NCBI RefSeq assembly: GCF_024298825.1
Contig: NZ_CP101153.1
Span: forward strand, 3,534,001 to 3,598,000
Length of the DNA: 64,000 bases
Origin: Haloglomus salinum
GTDB lineage: Archaea; Halobacteriota; Halobacteria; Halobacteriales; Haloarculaceae
Direction: 5' to 3'
This document shows, piece after piece, positions 1-8,473 of the stretch. A model generated the notes under the pieces. The model made no database searches and had not been told where the DNA came from. It saw nothing but the letters and a program-made list of their open reading frames with translations. Position numbers and translations under genes: made by a program. How positions within the stretch are numbered: the stretch's first letter is position 1; each line of letters opens with the position of its first letter.

Positions 1-940
1 TGCGCGCGGGCCCGCCGACCTCCCACACCCGCGTCGGGACCCCGAGGTCCTCGATAGCCGCCTGCACCTGGTCGACGTCCTCTGCCGTCGTGTTGACGTA
101 GACGGAGGCCCCCGTATCCGTCGAGTAGTAGGCGTCGACGCCCTCCTCGCGGAGGTCATGGACCGTCTCGAAGATCTCCAGCGTCTCGGGCTGCCAGTAG
201 ACCCAGCCCGCGGGCCCGGTCATCGTCGTGGCGGCGAGCGAGAGCGAGTCGTGTTCGGCGAGTTCGAAAGCACGCTCGAAGTCGGCCTCGCGGAGCGCGT
301 CGCGCATCGTCTGGAGTTGCTCGTGGACGTGCGCCATGCGGGCCTGGAACATGTGGCTCTCCTCGGCCTCGTCGTGGGCCGCCTGGGTGTGCTTGAACGC
401 CGGCACCTCGCAGCCGACGATACGCAGCTCGTCTTCCAGCTCCGTCTCGAGTCGGTGGGAACGGCAGTCCGCGTCGTTGTGGCCGGCCGAGAGGTCCGAG
501 AACGCCCCCGTCACGGCGCGGGCCGCCGAGGCCGACCCGCGGCGGGCGATGGCCGACATCGACGGGTGGTCGAGGTCGAGGCCGGCGGCCTCACAGGCCG
601 CGACCGCGAGTGCCGCGAACCCGGACGCCGAGGAGCCAAAGCCGATGTTGGTGGGGAAGTTCGACTCGCTCTCCATGCGGACGCGCCGGTCCTCGTCGGC
701 CAGTTCGCGGACCCGGTCGAGCACCGACCGGATGCGGTCGGCTCCCTGCCCCTCGACCGCCTCGCCGTCAACGACGTAGTGGTCGGCGTCGCGCTCCTCG
801 AACTGCACTGACGTCCGCGTGCGCGTGGGAGCGGTGCAGACGCTGATGGAGTCGTGGTACGGCAGTCGGAGGTCGTGGTCGCTCATCCCGTGGTACTTGA
901 CCAGCCCCTCGATGGGGTGGGCGACGGCGGTGGCCTTCAT
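1..940 (-). CDS. mvaD: Phosphomevalonate/diphosphomevalonate decarboxylase, C-terminus cut by window edge
   Basis: Mevalonate-pathway decarboxylase of the GHMP kinase superfamily, acting in the cytoplasm to make the isoprenoid precursors of archaeal lipids. About 313 codons are visible from the ATG at 940; the frame is still open at base 1, so the last residues lie outside. The GHMP ATP-binding loop reads NFPTNIGFGSSASGFAAL near residues 80-97. The N-terminus MKATAVAHPIEGLVKYHG is typical of the haloarchaeal proteins. The Haloferax volcanii orthologue was shown to act on phosphomevalonate rather than the diphosphate, giving isopentenyl phosphate; that this one does so is inference. A purine-rich stretch (GGGAGAGGG) precedes the ATG closely. 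The family assignment is firm; substrate is less so. Confidence 0.9.
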   Translation of the reverse strand, partial: MKATAVAHPIEGLVKYHGMSDHDLRLPYHDSISVCTAPTRTRTSVQFEERDADHYVVDGEAVEGQGADRIRSVLDRVRELADEDRRVRMESESNFPTNIGFGSSASGFAALAVAACEAAGLDLDHPSMSAIARRGSASAARAVTGAFSDLSAGHNDADCRSHRLETELEDELRIVGCEVPAFKHTQAAHDEAEESHMFQARMAHVHEQLQTMRDALREADFERAFELAEHDSLSLAATTMTGPAGWVYWQPETLEIFETVHDLREEGVDAYYSTDTGASVYVNTTAEDVDQVQAAIEDLGVPTRVWEVGGPAR

Positions 941-1136
941 ATCCCTCTCCCGGTGTGGGGCTCGCTTCAGGCTTCGGGTTCGACGCCGTGCTTCCGGTCT
1001 GGCGCGGGCGTTTCTCACTGAGGCGCCGCATTATCCGTCGAAATCCACGCTCCATGCCAAGAACGCCCCATTCGACTCGAAACTCTCCGATTGTGTGGTT
1101 ATCGAGGGAGGGGCTCACGCTACTGGTGCCGGTGAT

Positions 1137-1817
1137 TTACAGGTCGTCCCGACGGTAGAGACAGAGCGCGTACTCCTCTGTGACGCCGTCGAGCGCGTCG
1201 CCGAGCGCGTCGACCGTCGCGTCGGCCGCCGTCGGGCTCGGTTCCGCGAAGCAGGCGATGCCGGGGTACGAGAGCGGCCGCGGGTCGGCCTGGCCTGTCG
1301 GCTCGCCGAGGAAGTCGAAGTCGCTGGTGAGTCGGGTCCCGTAGACGTAGGCGCCGCCGGCCGCCTCGACGGGTTCGCGGACGGCGTCGAAATCCCCCTC
1401 GTCGACGCGGCCGGTCGGCGGCTCGAAGTGGGCCGCGAGGAGGTACTCGTGGCGGCCCAGCGGCTCGTCCGTCACGGGCGTGGTGAATCCGGCCTCGAAG
1501 TGCGAGACGCCGCGCTCGCGGAGCCGGTTGATGAGCGCGTAGTACGGGTTGCCGATCATCAGAAGGAACCGGCGATGCGAGGGGTACTCGACGAGGCCGA
1601 ACTCCTCGCACTGGCGCTCGCCGTGGTAGGTCCGCTCGTGGCGGCCGAACCAGCGTGCCGACCCGCCGACCGCTCGGATGAGTGGGTAGACCGCGGCGCC
1701 GTAGCGTCGGTACCACGCCCGGTTCGAGAAGCTCAGCAGGTTCGGGACATGGACCGGCTCGGGAAGGTCCCGCTCGTACGCGGCCTGCAGGGGCCCAGGG
1801 AGGAGACGTTCGAGCAT
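1137..1817 (-). CDS. Conserved hypothetical protein, 226 residues
   Basis: Soluble acidic protein beginning MLERLLPGPLQ, with no signal peptide or membrane segment. The middle and end (ETH-like strands such as FEAGFTTPVTDEPLG and a closing EEYALCLYRRDDL) suggest an alpha/beta fold of the ferredoxin-like, dimeric barrel kind, but I recognise no catalytic motif. It lies 57 bases downstream of the glutamate dehydrogenase gene on the same strand and could be its last co-transcribed gene. Function unknown. Coding nature is supported by frame-long G/C third positions and acidic composition. Confidence 0.65.
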   Translation of the reverse strand: MLERLLPGPLQAAYERDLPEPVHVPNLLSFSNRAWYRRYGAAVYPLIRAVGGSARWFGRHERTYHGERQCEEFGLVEYPSHRRFLLMIGNPYYALINRLRERGVSHFEAGFTTPVTDEPLGRHEYLLAAHFEPPTGRVDEGDFDAVREPVEAAGGAYVYGTRLTSDFDFLGEPTGQADPRPLSYPGIACFAEPSPTAADATVDALGDALDGVTEEYALCLYRRDDL

Positions 1818-1874
1818 GGTTGCGGCGACGATGGGGGGAGATAAAACGCTACGGGCTTGCGATGGGCCGCCGAT

Positions 1875-3134
1875 TCAGGGCCAGCTCCCGCCCTCCTGGT
1901 AGGATTTGAGAACCCGCTGGAGGCCGACCACGTAGGCCGCGGTCCGGAAGTTCGGAATCTCGTAGCTCTCGTAGGCATCGATGAGCCCCTCGAAGGCGTC
2001 CACGATGTGGCGTTCGAGTTCCTCGTTGACCTTCTCCTCGGCCCAGTAGAAGCGCTGGCGGTTCTGGACCCACTCGAAGTACGACACCGTCACGCCGCCG
2101 GCGTTCGCGAGGATGTCCGGGAAGACGTGGATACCACGCTCGGTGAGGACATCGTCGGCGTCGGGGGTGAGCGGGCCGTTGGCCGCCTCCACGATGATGT
2201 CCGCCTGCACGTCGTGGGCGAGGTCCCCGTCGATGGCGTTCTCGAGTGCGGCCGGGATGAGCAGGTCGACGTCCAGCGTCAACAGTTCCTCGTTGGTCAG
2301 TTCCTCCTTCGCCTCGGCGTACCCCGTGACGGCGCCGGTCTCGTCCTTGTGGTCGCGGACGGCCGCGGCGTCGAGCCCACCTTCGTGGTAGACGGCGCCC
2401 GAGGAGTCGGAGACGGCGACCACGTTCGCGCCGAGTTCGGACTCGAGGAGCTTCGCTGCGACCGACCCGGCGTTCCCGTATCCCTGGACCGCGACCGACG
2501 CGCCCTCGATGCGCTTGCCGAGGTAGTCGAACGCTTCCCGCGAGGTGAGCATGACCGACCGGCCCGTGGCCTCGACGCGCCCCTCGCTCCCGCCGGAGTC
2601 GATTGCCTTCCCGGTGATGACACCGGGCGCCGTGGTGTTCTCCAGTTTCTCGTAGGTGTCCTTGATCCAGTTCATCTCCCGCTGGCCGGTGTTCACGTCC
2701 GGCGCGGGGATGTCCTGGTCCTCACCGATGACCGGTCGGAGCTCCTTGGCGAACGAGCGGGTGAGCCGCTCCAGTTCGTCCATCGACAGCTCTCGGGGGT
2801 CGACCGCGATACCGCCTTTCCCGCCGCCGTACGGGATGTCGACGACGGCAGTCTTGTAGACCATCCACCCCGAGAGCGCCTTCACCTCGTCCTTGTTGAC
2901 GCCCGGGTGATAACGGATACCGCCCTTGTACGGGCCGCGGTCACCGTTGAACTGTGACCGGTAGGCCTTGAACGTATCCAGCGTTCCGTCGTCGCGTTCG
3001 ATGGTCAGGTTCGTCTCAAGCACCCGTTCCGGGCGTGAGAGACGCCGGAGCACGCCCTCGTCCGCGTCGACGTACTCTGCGGCGTCCCGAATCTGCTCTT
3101 GCAGGGACTCGAACGGATTCGCCTCCTCGGACAT
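1875..3134 (-). CDS. gdhB: Glutamate dehydrogenase
   Basis: Hexameric Glu/Leu/Phe/Val dehydrogenase family enzyme, 419 residues, interconverting glutamate and 2-oxoglutarate plus ammonia with NAD(P). The substrate-binding segment [13 protein letters not shown] contains the conserved lysine, and the Rossmann half has [12 protein letters not shown] chose the ATG at 3134 (protein [12 protein letters not shown]) rather than an upstream in-frame start because GGAGG sits five bases before it and the N-terminus matches relatives. A CitE-like lyase gene lies 119 bases upstream on the same strand. Haloarchaea carry several paralogues, so the gene letter and cofactor cannot be read from sequence alone. 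Confidence 0.93.
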   Translation of the reverse strand: MSEEANPFESLQEQIRDAAEYVDADEGVLRRLSRPERVLETNLTIERDDGTLDTFKAYRSQFNGDRGPYKGGIRYHPGVNKDEVKALSGWMVYKTAVVDIPYGGGKGGIAVDPRELSMDELERLTRSFAKELRPVIGEDQDIPAPDVNTGQREMNWIKDTYEKLENTTAPGVITGKAIDSGGSEGRVEATGRSVMLTSREAFDYLGKRIEGASVAVQGYGNAGSVAAKLLESELGANVVAVSDSSGAVYHEGGLDAAAVRDHKDETGAVTGYAEAKEELTNEELLTLDVDLLIPAALENAIDGDLAHDVQADIIVEAANGPLTPDADDVLTERGIHVFPDILANAGGVTVSYFEWVQNRQRFYWAEEKVNEELERHIVDAFEGLIDAYESYEIPNFRTAAYVVGLQRVLKSYQEGGSWP

Positions 3135-3253
3135 ATCGCCTCCCTCACTCGGTCGGTGTATAAGCGTGCTGGAGTGATTGCACACCCGAGAATGTGTGTG
3201 TGTGTGTTCTGTACACGTCTCCGGGTCGCCGGGGGGCCACCGAGACGGCTCGC

Positions 3254-4126
3254 TCAGCCCTCATCCGGCCAGGCGTCGGCCGCGAGCGCGCGGTCGCGGA
3301 CCTGCTCGGCCCGGGCGATGAGCGGTGCATCTATCATCTCGTCGTCCACCCGGAAGACGCCGACGCCGTCGGCCTGGGCCTCGGCAGCCGCCTCGAGCAC
3401 CCGGTGGGCCCACTCGATGCGGTCGTCGGCGGGCGTGAACGCGTCGTTGACGACCGGCACCTGGGCCGGGTGGATGCACATCTTCCCGTCGTAACCCAGG
3501 CCGAGCGCGAACTCCGTCTCCTCGGCCAGCGCCTCGGACTCGCCGATGTCCGTGAACACGGTGTCGAGCGCGTCCACGTCGGCCGCACCCGCCGCGAGCA
3601 CGACGTGCTCGCGGGCGTGGAGCACCTCCGTCCCCTCGCGGGTGCGGGTCGCGCCGATATCCGCCGAGAGGTCCTCGGCGCCGAACGCGATTGCCTCGAC
3701 GGGGTCGGTCGCGGCGATGTCTTCGGCGTGGAGGACTCCCGCCGCCGACTCGCACAGCGCGATGATGGGGAGATCGACACGGCGCGCACCGAGCAGGTTG
3801 TCGAGGATGCGGACGTCCTCGGCGCGCTCGGTCTTCGGGAGCATCACCGAGTCGATTCGCGGGTCGCCGTCGAGGACCGCCCGCAGGTCCGCAGCGGTCA
3901 CGTCACGGTCCGCCCGGACCGGATTCACGCGCACGCAGACCTCGCAGTCCGGGTCGAACGCGTCGTCGGTCAGGACATCGTTGACCGCCTCGCGGCCGTC
4001 GTCCTTCGCCTCGGGGGCGACACCGTCCTCGAGGTCGAAGACCACCACATCGGCGCCGGAGTCGGGCGTTTTCCGCATCAGGTCCGGCCGGTCGCCCGGC
4101 GAGAACAGGACGCTGCGTCGTGCCAT
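3254..4126 (-). CDS. HpcH/HpaI aldolase / CitE-like CoA-ester lyase
   Basis: TIM-barrel lyase of the CitE/HpcH family, 290 residues from the ATG at 4126 ([17 protein letters not shown]). The start motif [11 protein letters not shown], the [12 protein letters not shown] strand (Asp/Glu metal ligands), RVNP, MLPKTE and [13 protein letters not shown] are all family signatures. Relatives cleave malyl-CoA, beta-methylmalyl-CoA or citramalyl-CoA. Its position upstream of glutamate dehydrogenase recalls the haloarchaeal methylaspartate cycle, where both activities are needed, but the glutamate mutase and mesaconate genes are not in this window. The exact substrate is therefore inference. No signal peptide; cytoplasmic. 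Confidence 0.85.
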   Translation of the reverse strand: MARRSVLFSPGDRPDLMRKTPDSGADVVVFDLEDGVAPEAKDDGREAVNDVLTDDAFDPDCEVCVRVNPVRADRDVTAADLRAVLDGDPRIDSVMLPKTERAEDVRILDNLLGARRVDLPIIALCESAAGVLHAEDIAATDPVEAIAFGAEDLSADIGATRTREGTEVLHAREHVVLAAGAADVDALDTVFTDIGESEALAEETEFALGLGYDGKMCIHPAQVPVVNDAFTPADDRIEWAHRVLEAAAEAQADGVGVFRVDDEMIDAPLIARAEQVRDRALAADAWPDEG

Positions 4127-4250
4127 ACCGGCGGGGTCGACTCCGGGGCACTTCAATGCGGCCACGGACCCCGACCGGTCACGATGTTGTGAGGCTCCCT
4201 TGGTGGTCGGTCCCGGAGGAGGTTAGTGGGCGGGGGACGAACGGCTGCCC

Positions 4251-5375
4251 ATGACGCGTCGGGTCGGGGTCGTGGTCAACCCCATCGCAGGCATGGGTGG
4301 TCGGGTCGGTCTGAAGGGGACCGACAACAAGGTCGAGGAGGCCCGCCGCCGCGGTGCCGAACCTCGTGCCTCCGACCGCGCGACGGAGGCCCTCGAGCAC
4401 CTCCGTCGGCAGGGTGTCGACCTCGAACTCGTTGTCTGGGGCGGCCGGATGGGCGAGGAGCCGGCACTCGACGCCGGGTTCGACCCGTCGGAGCTGACCG
4501 TCGCGGGGCAGCCGGCCGACCCCGAGGAGACGGGGGCCGAGGACACCCGGGCCGCGACCCGTGCGTTCGTCACTGGCGGGGCGTCCGGTGATGCCTCCGA
4601 CGGTGACGACGCCGGTGTGGACCTCGTCCTCTTCGTCGGCGGCGACGGGACCGCGGTCGACGTGGCCGAGACGCTCGACGAACTCGACAGCGACACACCG
4701 ATGCTCGGCGTCCCGGCGGGTGTGAAGGTCTACTCCTCCGTGTTCGCCGTCACGCCGCGGGCAGCCGGGCGACTCGCCGCGACCTTCGACCGCGTGGAGA
4801 CCCGCGAGGTCAACGACATCGACGAGGACGCCTACCGCGGTGGCGATGTCCGGACGGACCTGAAGGCGCTCGCGAACGTCCCCGTCGGCGAGGAGCTCCA
4901 GTCCTCGAAGCAGATCGGTGGCGGCTCCGTCGAGGCGCTGGCCCAGGCCGTCGCGGCCGAGATACGCGACGACGAGGGGACCACCTACGTTCTCGGTCCC
5001 GGGTCGACCGTGGACGCCATCAAGACCGAACTGGGCTTCGATGGCTCGCCGCTCGGGGTGGACGTGTGGCGCGACGGCGAGGTGCTGGTCCGGGACGCCG
5101 GGGAGTCGGACATCCTCGAGAACCTGGGCGAGGAGAACGTCATCGTGGTCTCCCCCATCGGTGGCCAGGGGTTCGTGTTCGGCCGCGGGAACCCGCAGAT
5201 CTCCCCACCGGTCATCCGCCAGTGCGAGGTGACGGTCGTCGCCTCCTCGCGGAAACTGGACGAGACGGGCGTTCTCCGCGTCGACACGGGCGATACGGAC
5301 CTCGACGAGGAACTCCGGGGCTGGCAGCGCGTCCGCGTCGGCAAGTTCGAGCGCCGGCTGATGGAAGTGGTGTAG
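4251..5375 (+). CDS. COG3199-type ATP-NAD kinase family protein
   Basis: 374-residue protein of the predicted polyphosphate/ATP-dependent NAD kinase group (COG3199). The N-terminal glycine-rich strand reads VGVVVNPIAGMGGRVGLKG, and the GGDGT motif of NAD and diacylglycerol kinases is present as LFVGGDGTAVDVAE near residue 128. The C-terminal part has GPGSTVDAI and SPIGGQGFVFGRGN, both typical of this subgroup. Length is normal. It is divergently arranged from the CitE-like gene (125 bases apart). Cytoplasmic. Whether it phosphorylates NAD or another adenylate has not been settled for most relatives. Confidence 0.82.
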   Translation: MTRRVGVVVNPIAGMGGRVGLKGTDNKVEEARRRGAEPRASDRATEALEHLRRQGVDLELVVWGGRMGEEPALDAGFDPSELTVAGQPADPEETGAEDTRAATRAFVTGGASGDASDGDDAGVDLVLFVGGDGTAVDVAETLDELDSDTPMLGVPAGVKVYSSVFAVTPRAAGRLAATFDRVETREVNDIDEDAYRGGDVRTDLKALANVPVGEELQSSKQIGGGSVEALAQAVAAEIRDDEGTTYVLGPGSTVDAIKTELGFDGSPLGVDVWRDGEVLVRDAGESDILENLGEENVIVVSPIGGQGFVFGRGNPQISPPVIRQCEVTVVASSRKLDETGVLRVDTGDTDLDEELRGWQRVRVGKFERRLMEVV

Positions 5376-5483
5376 GGTGGCACGGCCCGTGATATCATCT
5401 CTCCCTTAGCTACGGATGAAGATTCTGCCGCGAGTATAACCATACCCCTCTATCACGGTCGTTCCTGATACTGTATAGTGAAC

Positions 5484-5488
5484 ATTAA
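5484..5488 (+). promoter_or_regulatory. TATA-like box of the AbrB-PhoU gene
   Basis: ATTAA inside AACATTAAGG, 25-29 bases before the ATG at 5513. This fits a leaderless haloarchaeal transcript. The stretch just upstream (TGATACTGTATAGTG) is AT-richer than its surroundings and may hold the factor B element or an operator. Confidence 0.5.
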
Positions 5489-5512
5489 GGTCGCTGCCGA
5501 CGATGGGGTGAT

Positions 5513-6547
5513 ATGGAAACCCGGAAGGTGCAACGGCTGGGGCCGTCGACGCTGGCGATGACGCTGCCGGCGGAGTGGGCCAAGGCCCAGGACGTCGAGA
5601 AAGGTGACGAGGTGTCGCTGCGCATCGGGTCGAAGGGGACGCTGACGGTGATGCCCGAATCCCTCCAGCAGGAGGAGTCCGAGGCCGTCATCCACGCGGG
5701 CGAACTCGACGCCGACGCCGTCGAGCGCGCCATCCTCGCGCAGTACGTGCTCGGCCGACGTGTCATCCACGTGGAGGTCGAGGAGGGTGGCACCCTCGAT
5801 TCGGCTACCATCAACGCCGTCTACAACGCAGAGACGCAGTTGATGGGGCTCGGCGTCATCGAGGAGACGCCCGAGCGCATCGCCATCCGCTGCTCGGTGG
5901 ACCCCGAGGACTTCACGCTCGACAACCTTCTCACGCGACTCGAATCGACGGGGAGCACGATGCGCAACGAGGCTATCAAGGCGCTCGCGCACGGCAATCC
6001 GGACCTCGCCCAGCGAGCACTCAACCGCGAGCGGCAGGCGAACAAGATATTCGTCCTCCTGCTCCGCCTCATCTTCACCGCCTACCAGAACCCGAACCTC
6101 GCACGTGCGGTCGGGCTGGAGGGTGGCTTCCCACTCATCGGCTACCGCTCCATCGCGAAGAACCTCGAGCTGACCGCGGACAACGCCGAGGACATCGCGG
6201 AGATCGTCCTCGAGGCCGAGGGCCACTCCCTCCAGGTCGACCAGGCGACGATGCGACGCATCCGTGACTTCACGGACGACGTCAACGAGATCACCGAGAA
6301 GGGCGTCGAGGCGGCTGTCCAGCGCGACTACGACATCGCTATCGAGGTCCGCGAACTCTTCCGCCAGATCGAGGACCGCGAGCGCGAGATACTCAGCGAC
6401 CTCGACGAGATGCCAAACGAGGACCTCCTGCAGGTCCGCGAGGTGCTGGTGTCGCTGGGTCAGACCGCGCAGTACGCCGTCCGGAACGCCGAAATCGCGA
6501 CGAACCTCGCACTCAACAAGGATTCCGAATACGTCACCATATCGTAA
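5513..6547 (+). CDS. phoU: AbrB/SpoVT-PhoU fusion, phosphate uptake regulator
   Basis: 344-residue regulator. The first ~50 residues form an AbrB/SpoVT-type swapped-hairpin DNA-binding domain (METRKVQRLGPSTLAMTLP, then GDEVSLRIGSKGTLTV). Residues ~110-340 are helical PhoU repeats, with the recognisable LDEMPNEDLLQVREVLVSLG segment near the end. This architecture is common in haloarchaea, which have several such proteins, often near phosphate transporters; no pst genes are present here. It probably acts in the cytoplasm as a transcription factor or transporter regulator responding to phosphate. The start is supported by a TATA-like box 27 bases upstream. Specific target unknown. Confidence 0.88.
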   Translation: METRKVQRLGPSTLAMTLPAEWAKAQDVEKGDEVSLRIGSKGTLTVMPESLQQEESEAVIHAGELDADAVERAILAQYVLGRRVIHVEVEEGGTLDSATINAVYNAETQLMGLGVIEETPERIAIRCSVDPEDFTLDNLLTRLESTGSTMRNEAIKALAHGNPDLAQRALNRERQANKIFVLLLRLIFTAYQNPNLARAVGLEGGFPLIGYRSIAKNLELTADNAEDIAEIVLEAEGHSLQVDQATMRRIRDFTDDVNEITEKGVEAAVQRDYDIAIEVRELFRQIEDREREILSDLDEMPNEDLLQVREVLVSLGQTAQYAVRNAEIATNLALNKDSEYVTIS

Positions 6548-6686
6548 CACGGCCCATTTCATCCGTTCTGGGGATGGTTATCGGATAATACGGCCCATTA
6601 TGTCGCAACATCGGATACTTTCTGCCACTGCCCGCCCACGTCGAAAACGGCATGAGTAGCGAGTGACTCTGCCGAGAGGAAGACCG

Positions 6687-7277
6687 ATGCGCGACCTCGA
6701 CGACACCGACCGGAAGATACTCCGACTCCTGCTGGAGGACGCCCGCCGGCCCTACGCCGACATCGCAGAGCGCGTCGACCTCTCGCCCCCGGCCGTCTCC
6801 GACCGGGTGGACCGGCTCCATGACCTGGGTGTCATCGAGCGGTTCACGGTCGACATCGACCGCTCGGCGCTTCGAGACGGCGTGCAGGTTCTCGTGACGC
6901 TCCGGACCGCGCCGGACGCTGTCACCGAGATACGGGCGGCACTGGCCGCTCTCGACGGCGTCGAGCACGTCTTCGAGACCGCCGACGGGCGGGTCCTCGC
7001 GTCGATGGCGGCCCCGGACGGCGAGGTCCGCAACTACCTCGCCGGGGCACTCGATCTCGACGCCGTCGAGGGGCTGACGGTGGACCTGCTGGCCGACGCG
7101 GAGTGGACCCCAGCGCTCGGAGACGCCACCATCGGCATCGACTGTGTCCAGTGTGGCAACACGGTCACGGGCGAGGGGGTGCTCGCGGAGGTCGGCGGGA
7201 CACAGCGTGCCTTCTGCTGTGAGTCCTGCGAGGCGGCGTTCCGGGAGCGATACGAGGAACTCGAACAGGGCGCCTGA
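6687..7277 (+). CDS. Lrp/AsnC-family regulator with C-terminal TRASH metal-binding domain
   Basis: 196 residues from the ATG at 6687 (MRDLDDTDRKILRLLLEDAR). Residues 1-60 are the AsnC-type winged helix-turn-helix, 65-135 the alpha/beta RAM sensor region, and 150-190 a cysteine-rich TRASH-like module (CVQCGNTV and FCCESCEAAFRERYEEL). Proteins with this combination in haloarchaea are thought to sense copper or other soft metals through the TRASH cysteines. No metal transporter is adjacent; the next gene, 92 bases downstream on the same strand, is an EamA transporter. An in-frame start 24 bases upstream is possible but adds residues unlike the family. Confidence 0.87.
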   Translation: MRDLDDTDRKILRLLLEDARRPYADIAERVDLSPPAVSDRVDRLHDLGVIERFTVDIDRSALRDGVQVLVTLRTAPDAVTEIRAALAALDGVEHVFETADGRVLASMAAPDGEVRNYLAGALDLDAVEGLTVDLLADAEWTPALGDATIGIDCVQCGNTVTGEGVLAEVGGTQRAFCCESCEAAFRERYEELEQGA

Positions 7278-7369
7278 GTCCGGCGGGCTACGGCTCCTGG
7301 TTGCCACGAGAGGCCCGTGCCATCACGTCTCACGCAGACTTCTTCGCATTTCCAGCCCTACTGCAGGTA

Positions 7370-8362
7370 ATGTCGCTGCCCGCTCTCTCCGTCCCCGCAC
7401 GCTATCGCGATGCGGCGCTGTTCGCCTTCCTCGCGGCGCTGTTCGGCGGTTCGTTCGTCGCCATCAAGTCCGGCCTCGCGGCGTTGCCGCCGCTGTTCTT
7501 CGCGGCGCTCCGGTTCGACATCGCCGCGGTCGTCCTGCTCGCCGTCGTGGCGCTGACCCGGCCCCGCGAGACGTGGCTCCCACGGACTCGTGGCGACCTG
7601 TTCGGCATCGGCATCGCCGCAGCGCTGCTCATCGCGGCCAACAACGCGCTCCTGTTCCTGGGGCAGGGGTCGACCACGACCGCCGCTGCCTCGGTCATGT
7701 ACGGACTGAACCCCGTGCTGGCGCCGCTGTTCGCTTGGTGGCTCCTGAAGCAGCGCCTCGCGCCGCTCGGCGCGCTCGGCATCGCCGTCGCGCTGGCGGG
7801 CGTCGTCATCATCGTCCAGCCCTCGCCCGCCTCGCTGACGGGCGGGAGCGCACTCGGACAGGTGCTCGTCCTCGGGGCCGCCGCTGCCGTGGCACTCGGG
7901 AGCGTCGGCCTGCAGTGGGTCGAGCCACGCATGGACAGCGTCCCGCTCACGGCGTGGGCGATGGCCGGCGGCGCGCTCCTCCTGCACGCGAGCAGCGCCG
8001 CGGTGGCCGAGGCCGTCCCGCCGCTGGCTTCGCTCGGCTGGCCCGTCGTCCTCAGCGTCCTCGCCGTCGCCATCCCCTCGACGGCGGTCGCGTATCCCAT
8101 CTACTTCGGTCTCATCGGACGCGTCGGCCCCGTCCGTGCCAACCTCGTCGCCTACGCCGTCCCCGTGTTCGCCGCGTTCATGGGCTGGCTCCTGCTGGAC
8201 GAGGTGCTCTCGGTCTGGACCGCCGTCGGCTTCCCCGTCGTCGTCCTTGGCTTCGCGCTCATCGAGCGGGAGGTCATCCGGGAGGAGGTGACACGGCTCC
8301 GCCGCCGAACACGGGACGAATCGGCGGCCAAGACAGCCCCGAATCAGCCCTGTGACGACTGA
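7370..8362 (+). CDS. EamA/DMT-superfamily transporter
   Basis: 330-residue integral membrane protein with about ten predicted helices in two EamA halves, the usual drug/metabolite transporter layout. Examples are the segments ALFAFLAALFGGSFVAIKSG and FAAFMGWLLLDEVLSVWTAV; the LLLDEVLS motif in the last third is typical of EamA proteins. The start at 7370 (MSLPALSVPARYRD) was chosen because it directly precedes the first membrane helix. The C-terminus is charged and cytoplasmic. It follows the Lrp/TRASH regulator and may be its target. Substrate unknown; amino acids or other metabolites are usual for the family. Confidence 0.85.
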   Translation: MSLPALSVPARYRDAALFAFLAALFGGSFVAIKSGLAALPPLFFAALRFDIAAVVLLAVVALTRPRETWLPRTRGDLFGIGIAAALLIAANNALLFLGQGSTTTAAASVMYGLNPVLAPLFAWWLLKQRLAPLGALGIAVALAGVVIIVQPSPASLTGGSALGQVLVLGAAAAVALGSVGLQWVEPRMDSVPLTAWAMAGGALLLHASSAAVAEAVPPLASLGWPVVLSVLAVAIPSTAVAYPIYFGLIGRVGPVRANLVAYAVPVFAAFMGWLLLDEVLSVWTAVGFPVVVLGFALIEREVIREEVTRLRRRTRDESAAKTAPNQPCDD

Positions 8363-8473
8363 ACGGACGGTACACGACCGGTTCGAGTGACACTCCCTGC
8401 CTAGCCCGTCTGATAAAAACAACGGTGTATGAACTGCACAACTCGGTTACTGTTGTAGATAGAGTTGCTGGTG

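Noticed and set aside
768-1118. 116-codon minus-strand frame upstream of and overlapping mvaD
   Set aside because: Most of it is mvaD coding sequence in another frame; no domain and no promoter support.
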